Source: Bog-756 sp050011635 (GTDB lineage Bacteria; Actinomycetota; Acidimicrobiia; Acidimicrobiales; RAAP-2). Taken from it: a stretch of DNA of 64,000 bases. Location of the stretch: the NCBI GenBank assembly GCA_050011635.1, contig JBEKIU010000001.1, forward strand, positions 20,118-84,117. Reading direction: 5' to 3'. Below, one piece after another: positions 8,539 through 17,600 of this stretch. The stretch's first letter is position 1, and every line of letters begins with the position of its first letter. The position numbers and the translations under genes were made by a program. Under the pieces are notes generated by a model. That model saw nothing but the letters and a program-made list of their open reading frames with translations. It did no database searches and had not been told where the DNA came from.

Positions 8539-9534
8539 TCAACGGATCCAGAGCCAGACCGAGGCGGCAAGGAGCGCACCGAATGCCATCTGCAGCCGAC
8601 CGGTGGCGGCCAGCACCGGGAGCAGGGCCCGGCCCGAGGCGTCGCTGGCGACGATCTTCACCGGCGGCACCACGAGCGGCAGGGCCAGCAACGGGAGCAG
8701 CGCAACAACGGTCCGCGAGGAGGACACCACGGTGGAGACCGACGACAACGACCAGACCAGCACGGCGGCGAAGGGCACCAGGACACAGGCCACGTAGAAC
8801 CATCCCGCGTCACGGCGGCCCACCCGGACGGCCAGCGTCCGCTTGCCGGTCCCGGCGTCGGTCTGGATGTCCCGCAGGTTGTTGGCCAGCAGTAGTGCGG
8901 TGGCCAGCAGTCCCACCAGCACCGCGGCGAACCACACCACGGGCTCGTCGATCCTCAGGGTCTGGACGTAGTAGGTGCCCACGGTGGCCACCAACCCGAA
9001 GAACACGAACACGAAGAGCTCGCCCAGACCGGCGTAGCCGTAGGGGCGGGGGCCACCGGTGTAGAACCAGCCGGCGGCCAGGCTGGCCGCGCCGACGACG
9101 AGGATCCACCACGACGTGGCCCAGGCCAGGCCGAGTCCGACGACCCCGGCCACACCGAAGCAGGCCAGCGCGGCTCGCTTGACCGCGCCGGGTGAGGCCA
9201 GGCCGGACGCCACCAGCCGCACGGGGCCGACCCGGACGTCGTCGGTCCCGCGGATGCCGTCCGAGTAGTCGTTGGCGTAGTTGGTGCCCACCTGGATGGC
9301 CAGGGCGACGACCAGCGCGGCGACCGCACGCCACCACACGCCGACCGGCGAGCCCGTCTCCAACGGGGCAACGCCGGACCAACCGGTGAACCCGTTGAGG
9401 GGATGGGCGGCGGCCGTTCCTACCAGGACCGGCACGACGGCGGCCGGGAGCGTGCGCGGCCGTGCGCCGAGCACCCAACGCTTGATGGGCCCGGGTGCCA
9501 CCGGCGCAGCCGGAACGGCGCCGTCGGCCGTCAC
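8539..9534 (-). CDS. menA: 1,4-dihydroxy-2-naphthoate polyprenyltransferase
   Basis: Membrane UbiA-family prenyltransferase that adds the isoprenoid tail to DHNA. The 331-residue product has eight to nine hydrophobic helices. The prenyl-diphosphate motif reads NYANDYSDGIRGTDD (about 100-114), and a second Asp-rich motif is NNLRDIQTDAGTGKRTLAVR. ATG 9534 overlaps the menB stop (ATGA), so menB and menA are co-translated. Confidence 0.95.
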   Translation of the reverse strand: MTADGAVPAAPVAPGPIKRWVLGARPRTLPAAVVPVLVGTAAAHPLNGFTGWSGVAPLETGSPVGVWWRAVAALVVALAIQVGTNYANDYSDGIRGTDDVRVGPVRLVASGLASPGAVKRAALACFGVAGVVGLGLAWATSWWILVVGAASLAAGWFYTGGPRPYGYAGLGELFVFVFFGLVATVGTYYVQTLRIDEPVVWFAAVLVGLLATALLLANNLRDIQTDAGTGKRTLAVRVGRRDAGWFYVACVLVPFAAVLVWSLSSVSTVVSSSRTVVALLPLLALPLVVPPVKIVASDASGRALLPVLAATGRLQMAFGALLAASVWLWIR

Positions 9535-10469
9535 GGGCGCCGCGGGAAACGACCGAAGTCAGGCGGGCGGTGCTCCTGGAACGCGTTGCGGCCTTCCTGG
9601 CCCTCCTCGCTCATGTAGAAGAGCATGGTGGCGTCGCCGGCAAACTGCTGGAGGCCGGCCAACCCGTCGTCGGCCGCATGGAGCCCGCCCTTCAGCATCC
9701 GCAGCGCCAGGGGGGACAACGAAAGCATCTGGCGGCACCAGGCCACCGTCTCGGCTTCGAGATCGGCCAGTGGCACCACCTCGTTCACCAGACCCCAGTC
9801 GCGGGCCGTTCCCGCGTCGTACTGCCGGCACAGGAACCAGACCTCCTTGGCCCGTTTGAGGCCGATGGTGCGGGCCAGCAGGCTGGCCCCGTACCCTCCG
9901 TCGAAGCTGCCCACCTTGGGGCCGGTCTGTCCGAACCTGGCATTGTCGGCGGCGATGGTCAGGTCGCAGACCAGGTGCAGGATGTGACCACCGCCGATGG
10001 CATAACCGGCCACCATGGCCACGACCGGCTTCGGGAGGCGGCGGATCTGGATCTGGAGGTCGAGGACGTTGAGGCGGCCGATGCCCTGGCGGGCCACGGC
10101 GTCGTCCCCGAGGTAGCCGTCGTCGCCCCGGATCTTCTGATCGCCTCCCGAGCAGAACGCGTCCGGACCCTCCCCGGTCAGGATGACGACACCGACCGAG
10201 GGGTCGTCCCGGGCGGCGTTGAAGGCGTCGGCCAACTCGAAGAGGGTCTGGGGACGGAAGGCGTTGCGGACGTCGGGTCTGGCGATGGTGAGCTTGGCCA
10301 TCCCGTCGGCCACGTCGTAGTAGATGTCCCGGTACCCGCCCCGGCGTTCCCACGCGGGTGGAGGCTGGCCGCGGAACCTGTCCACGGGGTCGGCCGGGGG
10401 GCCGGCGATCACCGTCTCGGGCCGCGGGCCGGCTGATGCCGCATCCCCGTTCACTTCCGGTGCAACCAT
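9531..10469 (-). CDS. menB: 1,4-dihydroxy-2-naphthoyl-CoA synthase
   Basis: Crotonase-fold enzyme that closes the second ring of the naphthoquinone. MenB features are visible: FCSGGDQKIRGDDGY, GYAIGGGHILHLVCDLTIAADNARFGQTGPKVGSFDGG, and RQYDAGTARDWGLVNEVVP. ATG 10469 is preferred because an AGGAG Shine-Dalgarno lies about 11 bases upstream; the GTG at 10481 would have no spacer from it. The product has 312 residues. It is divergent from menE and shares a palindromic promoter region with it. Confidence 0.95.
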   Translation of the reverse strand: MVAPEVNGDAASAGPRPETVIAGPPADPVDRFRGQPPPAWERRGGYRDIYYDVADGMAKLTIARPDVRNAFRPQTLFELADAFNAARDDPSVGVVILTGEGPDAFCSGGDQKIRGDDGYLGDDAVARQGIGRLNVLDLQIQIRRLPKPVVAMVAGYAIGGGHILHLVCDLTIAADNARFGQTGPKVGSFDGGYGASLLARTIGLKRAKEVWFLCRQYDAGTARDWGLVNEVVPLADLEAETVAWCRQMLSLSPLALRMLKGGLHAADDGLAGLQQFAGDATMLFYMSEEGQEGRNAFQEHRPPDFGRFPRRP

Positions 10470-10500
10470 TCGACCAATCACTCCTAGAGTCGGTACTCGT

Positions 10501-10520
10501 ACGGTCGCCTAGGCTACCGT
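10501..10520. promoter_or_regulatory. 20-bp palindrome over divergent menB/menE promoters
   Basis: ACGGTcGCCTAGGCtACCGT matches in 9 of 10 base pairs. It contains a TANNNT -10 for menE (TAGGCT, 10510-10515, seven bases before the ATG at 10522) and, on the other strand, TAGCCT (10516-10511) suited to menB. A protein bound here would cover both promoters, so this is a predicted operator for menaquinone genes. The regulator is unknown. Confidence 0.5.
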
Positions 10521-10521
10521 C

Positions 10522-11649
10522 ATGCCGGAGTTGGTAGCGCTCGACCTTCCGGCCGGCCGTCGCTTCGTGGAGGCATTGCAGACCGCCTGGGATGCCGGCC
10601 ACGCGGTGCTGCCGCTCGATCCGCGACTCCCCCGGCCCGCGGTGCGCCGGCTGGTCACAGCCTTCCGGCCCTCCACCGTCGTGGACGCCGACGGAATCCA
10701 CCGGCAGCCGGAGGGTCGGCCCGTCGACCCCGGGGACGCGCTGGTCGTCGCCACCAGTGGGACCAGTGGCGACCCCAAGGGCGTCGTGCTCACCCACGAC
10801 TCGGTCACGGCGTCCGCCCTGTCCACGTCCGAGCGGCTCGGGGTCGACCCCGCGACCGACCGATGGGTGGCGTGCCTCCCGTTGGCCCACATCGGCGGGC
10901 TGTCCGTGGTGACCCGGTCACTCGTGACGGGAACACCGGTCACCGTGCTCGAGCGGTTCGATGCCCAGGAGGTGGAGCGGGAGGCCCGCGCCGGGGCCAC
11001 CCTGGTCTCGCTGGTGTCCACCGCCCTTGACCGGACCGACGCCTCCGGCTACCGCCGGGTCCTTCTCGGGGGTGCCGCGCCACCCGTGCGGCTCCCCGCC
11101 AATGTCGTGACCACGTACGGCTCGACAGAAACCGGCTCCGGTGTCGTCTACGACGGGACACCCATCGGTGACGTCGAGCTGCGCATCGGCGACGGTGCTG
11201 TCGGTCTGGCCGGAGAGATCCTCGTTCGCGGCCCGATGCTGCTCCGTTCGTACCGGGACGGGGCCGACCCCAAGATCGCCGGGGGATGGTTGCCCACCGG
11301 GGACGGGGGGCGGGTGGCCACCGACGGCACCCTGACCGTCTTCGGCCGCATGGCCGAGGTGATCGTCACCGGCGGCGAGAAGGTCTGGCCCGCTCCCGTC
11401 GAGCGGGTCCTGGCCGGGCATGGGGGAATCGACCAGGTGGCGGTGTGGAAGCGCGCCGATCCGGAATGGGGTGAGCGGGTGGTGGCCTGGGTGGTCCCCC
11501 GGGACCCGACGGCCCCTCCGGGCGTGGAGGAGCTCCGGGACCTGGTCGCCGTCACGCTTGCCCGGTGGGCGGCCCCGCGTGAGGTGGTGGTGGTCGAATC
11601 GCTGCCCCGGACCCCGAGCGGCAAGGTCCGACGGTCGGCGCTCGACTGA
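10522..11649 (+). CDS. menE: o-Succinylbenzoate-CoA ligase
   Basis: Adenylate-forming enzyme that activates OSB with ATP and CoA before MenB acts. The 375-residue product is short for an AMP-binding enzyme but normal for actinobacterial MenE. The P-loop reads VVATSGTSGDPKGV (about 75-88), then TYGSTETGSG, TGDGG and GRMAEVIVTGGEKVWPAPVE, with the C-terminal lysine in RTPSGKVRRSAL. ATG 10522 sits seven bases after the -10 element, so the transcript is probably leaderless. It is convergent with the SDR gene. Confidence 0.93.
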   Translation: MPELVALDLPAGRRFVEALQTAWDAGHAVLPLDPRLPRPAVRRLVTAFRPSTVVDADGIHRQPEGRPVDPGDALVVATSGTSGDPKGVVLTHDSVTASALSTSERLGVDPATDRWVACLPLAHIGGLSVVTRSLVTGTPVTVLERFDAQEVEREARAGATLVSLVSTALDRTDASGYRRVLLGGAAPPVRLPANVVTTYGSTETGSGVVYDGTPIGDVELRIGDGAVGLAGEILVRGPMLLRSYRDGADPKIAGGWLPTGDGGRVATDGTLTVFGRMAEVIVTGGEKVWPAPVERVLAGHGGIDQVAVWKRADPEWGERVVAWVVPRDPTAPPGVEELRDLVAVTLARWAAPREVVVVESLPRTPSGKVRRSALD

Positions 11650-11668
11650 CGTCGGCGATCGACCGACC

Positions 11669-11719
11669 GGGGCGCTCGACTGACCGGGGGACTCGACTGA
11701 CCGGGAATGCCGACTGGTC
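11669..11719. repeat. 17-bp tandem repeat, three copies
   Basis: GGGGCGCTCGACTGACC (11669-11685), GGGGGACTCGACTGACC (11686-11702) and a degenerate copy GGGAATGCCGACTGGTC (11703-11719) fill the gap between the convergent menE and SDR genes. No terminator hairpin was seen. Confidence 0.6.
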
Positions 11720-12497
11720 AGGTGATGCCCCCGCTGGTGATGCACATGGCGCCACCGTCGATGACCAGCGTGTGACCGGTGATCCAGGAGGCCGCGTCCG
11801 AGCAGAGGAACAGCGCGGCGCTGGCGATGTCGTCCACCAGGCCCAGCCGGCCGAGGGGCAGCCTGCGGGCGATCGCCTCTTCGCCCGGCTCCCACAGGGC
11901 ACGGGCGAACTCGGTCTTGACCAGACCGGGGGCCAGCGCGTTGACCCGGACACCGGGGCCGAGTTCGCCGGCCAATTGACTCGTCAGATGGATCACGGCC
12001 GCCTTGGTCACGTTGTACCAGCCGATGCCTCGCTCGACGGACAACCCGCCGACTGAGGCCATGTTGAGTACGACTCCACCCCGTTCGGACATGCCCGACC
12101 GCCACGCGGCCTGGACCCATTCGAGATAGCCGGTCTGGTTGACCCGCACGGTCTTGTCGGCCCGCGCCGTGTCGATGTCCATGATCGGCCCGAAGTAGGG
12201 ATTGGTGGCTGCGTTGTTCACCAGGATGTCCACGGCACCGAAGCGTTCGACGGTGGCCGCCACGCACGACTCGGCCTGCTCCGGGTCACCGGCATTGGCC
12301 ACACGCCAGGCAACCGTGCCGGCTCGGTCCCCCTTGGCCGCATCGATGTCGGCCGCCGCGCTGGCCAGGGCGTCGGCCTTGCGCGACGAGATCATCACCG
12401 AGGCCCCCGACGAGCAGAAGGCCAGGGCGATGGCCTGCCCGATGCCCCGGGACGCGCCCGTGACGAGCGCCGTCTTGCCGTCAAGGCGCAGTTCCAT
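11718..12497 (-). CDS. Short-chain dehydrogenase/reductase (SDR) family oxidoreductase
   Basis: Classical SDR of 259 residues. The NAD(P) site reads TGASRGIGQAIA (about 13-24), followed by NNAATNP, the catalytic Ser in NMASVGG, and the YxxxK pair as YNVTK. The C-terminal WITGHTLVIDGGAM is typical of SDRs of the FabG/glucose-dehydrogenase-like group. R-K after the second strand (SSRKAD) suggests NADP preference, which is inference. The substrate is unknown. ATG 12497 starts right before the Rossmann fold. Its promoter should lie in the repeat-containing gap upstream. Confidence 0.88.
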   Translation of the reverse strand: MELRLDGKTALVTGASRGIGQAIALAFCSSGASVMISSRKADALASAAADIDAAKGDRAGTVAWRVANAGDPEQAESCVAATVERFGAVDILVNNAATNPYFGPIMDIDTARADKTVRVNQTGYLEWVQAAWRSGMSERGGVVLNMASVGGLSVERGIGWYNVTKAAVIHLTSQLAGELGPGVRVNALAPGLVKTEFARALWEPGEEAIARRLPLGRLGLVDDIASAALFLCSDAASWITGHTLVIDGGAMCITSGGIT

Positions 12498-12520
12498 GGC
12501 GTGACACCTTAGACATCCCG

Positions 12521-12676
12521 ACCGGGACGGCTGGCCGGGACGGCTGACCGGGGCGGCTGGCCGGGGCGGCTGACCGGGGCGGCTGGCCGGGGCGGCTGAC
12601 CGGGACGGCTGGCCGGGGCGGCTGGCCGGGACGGCTGGCCGGGACGGCTGGCCGGGGCGGCTGGCCGGGGCGGCTG
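12521..12676. repeat. 13-bp tandem repeat, 12 copies
   Basis: Twelve head-to-tail copies of RCCGGGRCGGCTG without gaps. Copies vary only at two places (A/G at position 1, A/G at position 7). The array lies in the 364-base gap (12498-12861) between the divergent SDR and thioredoxin-domain genes, starting 24 bases upstream of the SDR ATG. Because 13 is not a multiple of three, all frames stay open on one strand, which creates false ORFs. The rest of the gap (12677-12861) shows no clear promoter. Confidence 0.95.
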
Positions 12677-12861
12677 GTGCACAATGGTGGCGTGGATGCC
12701 GAGCCGCCCGCCGACCAGGAGCACCCGTCCCCCAGGGGCGGCCCGCGCCGGGCCGACCGTCGGTGGCGCGGACGGAGCTCCGTCCCGCCCGTGGGGGGTC
12801 AGCGGTCTCCGCGACACGCGGGCATCGACGAAGGCGGGGCCCGTTGCCCCTGATCAGAGAC

Positions 12862-14945
<2,084 letters not shown>

Positions 14946-14949
<4 letters not shown>

Positions 14950-15668
14950 GCCGGGGATCGACCCGGACCCCTCGGAGCGGCACCGCCCGTGAGGTGCTCC
15001 GGGCCATCAAGCCCCGATCCAGCATCGAGGTGGCCGGCGGTTCGTCGCTCACGGCGCTGGTCCTGTCCTGCCATGCCGAGGACACCACGGGCGTGGACCT
15101 GGCCTCGGGGACACTGGTGCGGGTGCGGGTGGCCTGGCCCGAGGACCACGGGCCGGATCTGTCGCCGTTCGACGTGGTCGAAGCGCGGTTGGCCGACGAA
15201 CCCGAGCGCGACGACCTCGCCCAACCGGAGGCCGTCACCGCCGCCGGGCTGCCCCGGCATCTCGGGACCCTCCACGGCCGGCGGGTGCGCCGCATGCTCC
15301 ATCGCCTGGTCGCGCCGGTAGAAGAGCACGTGCTCGGGTTCCCGGGCGCATCTGCCCCGTACTGGGAGTTCCGCGGGTTCCGCCCCTCGCTCGCCCTGGT
15401 CGTCCCCACCAAGGGGCCGGTCCTGTTCCGGAGGATCGAGGACCGGTCGGTGTGGATCCGGTTCGGCTGGGGACGCAGTGACAACTGGCTGCCGGTGGAG
15501 GACCCCGCCGCCGAACGGGCCCTCGACGTGGCCCGCCGGGACCGCCTGCAGGGGAAGGATCTGGCCTCGACGCTCGGATTCAAACCCCACTACCTGGTGG
15601 CGGCCATCACCGTGCCCCGTGACGGCCATTGCTACAAGACCGTCCGCGCCGTGCTCCCTCGCAGCTGA
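14946..15668 (+). CDS. Conserved protein of unknown function
   Basis: A 240-residue soluble protein that I do not recognise. It overlaps the previous gene by ATGA, which supports the start and shows it is co-translated with the thioredoxin-domain protein. The sequence is charged and mixed alpha/beta, with no membrane helix or signal peptide. Segments such as YWEFRGFRPSLALVVPTKGP and VWIRFGWGRSDNWLPVED look like a compact fold with several Trp residues. Base composition matches its neighbours. Confidence 0.75.
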
Positions 15669-15701
15669 CCCCCGTATCCCCGTCGCCTACAGTCAGCATC
15701 G

Positions 15702-16862
15702 ATGCCCGCACCCGACCCGCACCCACCGTCGCCGGCTCTGGCCCTCCCGGATTACGAGGGCGCCTGCATCGCCAACGTGGTGCCCGCACTGCTCGGCCCC
15801 CCCGACGACCGCGGGGACCCGGCCTGGCTGCCCGAGTCGGCTCGGCATGCCCAGCAGGTCGTGCTCCTCGTCGTCGACGGGCTGGGGTGGCAGCAGCTCC
15901 AGGCCCGGCCGGGATTGGCCCCGACCCTGTCCGGGGCCGAGGGCATCGACCGGCCCATCACCTCGGTGGCTCCGACCACCACGGCCTGCGCCCTGACATC
16001 CATCACCACCGGTTGCCGACCCTGTCGTCACGGCCTGCTCGGCTACCGCCTGGCCATCGACGACGAGATCCTCAACGTGCTCCGGTGGACGATGGGCAGT
16101 GGCCGGGTGCTCGACGCCCGTCGCACCGTCCCCGCCCGGAGCTTCCAGCCGTTCCCGCCCTTCCCGGGCTCGGCGATGACGGTGCCGGTGGTATCGAAGG
16201 ACGAGTTCGGCGGGACCGGCTTCACCGCCGCCCACCTCGGCGACTCACCGCTCCGCGGGTACAAGGTGCTCTCCTCGCTGCCGGTCGAAGTAGCGCGTCT
16301 GCTCGGAGAGGGCGAGCGTTTCGTCTACGCCTACTACGACGGCATCGACAAGGTGGCCCACGGGAACGGGCTCGGCGCCCTCTACGACGCCGAGCTCCGG
16401 GCCGTCGACCGGCTGGTGGCCGACCTGGTGGCCGAGCTACCGCCCGGGGCCGTCCTCGTCGTGACGGCCGACCACGGGGAGATCGATGTCGACCAGATCG
16501 AGCTACTGGGACGCGACGTCATGTCCATGGTCAGGTTCATGTCCGGCGAGGGTCGCTTCCGGTGGCTGCACGCGCATGAGGGCGCCGCCGACGAGCTCGA
16601 GGCTGCTGCCGCGGAGCTCTACGCCGACACCACCTGGGTCATCGGGAGGGAGCAGCTCATCGCCGACGGCATGTTCGGCGGACCGCTGCCCGATCACCTG
16701 CTCGGCCGGGTGGGCGACGTGGCCCTGTTGCCCCATGCCCCGATCGCGTTCATCGACCCGGCCGACACCGGCGAGAACCGGCTCCACAGCCGGCACGGCT
16801 CGCTGACCGACGACGAACTGCTGGTCCCCTTGGTGGTGCTGGCTGGAGATGGGAGTATCTGA
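15702..16862 (+). CDS. Type I phosphodiesterase / nucleotide pyrophosphatase family protein
   Basis: Alkaline-phosphatase superfamily metalloenzyme of 386 residues. VVLLVVDGLGW provides the first metal-binding Asp, APTTTACALTSITTG the Thr nucleophile, YDGIDKVAHGNG and VVTADHGEIDV further metal ligands, and NRLHSRHGSLTDDEL the last His region. No signal peptide is visible, so it seems cytoplasmic. Substrate unknown. The bpa gene starts two bases after its stop, so the two are one transcription unit. Confidence 0.88.
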   Translation: MPAPDPHPPSPALALPDYEGACIANVVPALLGPPDDRGDPAWLPESARHAQQVVLLVVDGLGWQQLQARPGLAPTLSGAEGIDRPITSVAPTTTACALTSITTGCRPCRHGLLGYRLAIDDEILNVLRWTMGSGRVLDARRTVPARSFQPFPPFPGSAMTVPVVSKDEFGGTGFTAAHLGDSPLRGYKVLSSLPVEVARLLGEGERFVYAYYDGIDKVAHGNGLGALYDAELRAVDRLVADLVAELPPGAVLVVTADHGEIDVDQIELLGRDVMSMVRFMSGEGRFRWLHAHEGAADELEAAAAELYADTTWVIGREQLIADGMFGGPLPDHLLGRVGDVALLPHAPIAFIDPADTGENRLHSRHGSLTDDELLVPLVVLAGDGSI

Positions 16863-16864
16863 CC

Positions 16865-17452
16865 ATGACCACGGATCCCAGCCGTCCCGCGGCCACCGAC
16901 CCCGAACCGCTCCGTCCCGAGGTGCTCGAGGGCGACCCGGGACGCGCCGCGCCGGCCGGAGCCGGGGCCGGGGCCGTCCAGATCACCGTCGACCCCTCGG
17001 CCGACGGTGTGGGCGGCGGTGCCGGCGGCGGTGCCGACTCGGATGCGCCCAGCGAGTCCATCGAACACCCGGGCAAGCTGCTGCGGATCGGATCGATGGT
17101 CAAGCAGCTGCTGGAGGAAGTCCGCTCCGCCCCCCTCGACGAGGCCAGCCGGGGCCGGCTCCGTGAGATCTACGAGCAGTCGATCCGCGAATTGGCCGAG
17201 GGCCTCTCGCCCGACCTGGCCGCCGAGCTGGACCGGATCTCGATCCCCTTCGACAGCCCCACACCGTCCGACGCCGAGCTCCGGGTGGCCCACGCCCAGC
17301 TGGTCGGATGGCTGGAAGGACTCTTCCACGGCATCCAGGCCACCTTGGTGGCCCAGCAGGTTGCCGCCCGGGCCCAACTCGACGAGATGCGCCAACGGTC
17401 GCTGCCCCAGGGTTCCGATCCGTCCGTCGGCCGACCGGGTACCTATCTCTGA
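16865..17452 (+). CDS. bpa: Bacterial proteasome activator Bpa (PafE)
   Basis: The core KLLRIGSMVKQLLEEVRSAPLDEASRGRLREIYEQSIREL and DAELRVAHAQLVGWLEGLFHGIQ matches mycobacterial Bpa/PafE (the former DUF2587). That protein forms a ring that opens the 20S proteasome without ATP. The C-terminus GTYL carries the Tyr-Leu end that docks in the proteasome alpha ring (GQYL in M. tuberculosis). The first 65 residues are a disordered Gly/Ala/Pro-rich extension. The proteasome genes themselves are outside the window. Residues are quoted here in pieces of one conserved block covering about 68-150. Confidence 0.92.
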   Translation: MTTDPSRPAATDPEPLRPEVLEGDPGRAAPAGAGAGAVQITVDPSADGVGGGAGGGADSDAPSESIEHPGKLLRIGSMVKQLLEEVRSAPLDEASRGRLREIYEQSIRELAEGLSPDLAAELDRISIPFDSPTPSDAELRVAHAQLVGWLEGLFHGIQATLVAQQVAARAQLDEMRQRSLPQGSDPSVGRPGTYL

Positions 17453-17539
17453 ACCGCCGGCCCCCGACCTGGCCTGACCGACAACTTCCCCGGGCGCCGT
17501 CCCATCGCGCTATCGTCGGAATGACAGCGGTGTAACTCG

Positions 17540-17554
17540 TCCACACCCTGTGGA
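17540..17554. promoter_or_regulatory. Perfect inverted repeat in the dnaE leader
   Basis: TCCACA-CCC-TGTGGA lies 46 bases before the dnaE start. Each arm resembles the core of a DnaA box (TTNTCCACA) but the outer bases do not match well. A possible -10 (TATCGT, 17512-17517) lies upstream, which would place the repeat in the transcribed leader. Confidence 0.35.
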
Positions 17555-17600
17555 GAACTGACGCACCTTGGGACGAGCTCGCCGAGGAAGGTAGCAGTCG

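Noticed and set aside
12521..12676. CRISPR array
   Set aside because: Units are 13 bp and directly adjacent without unique spacers, and no cas gene is present.
12692..12853. 53-codon GTG ORF between the 13-bp array and the thioredoxin-domain gene
   Set aside because: No Shine-Dalgarno, Arg/Pro-rich translation, and no resemblance to any protein.
17540..17554. DnaA boxes of a replication origin
   Set aside because: Only two imperfect cores, no AT-rich stretch and no dnaA, dnaN or gyrase genes nearby.
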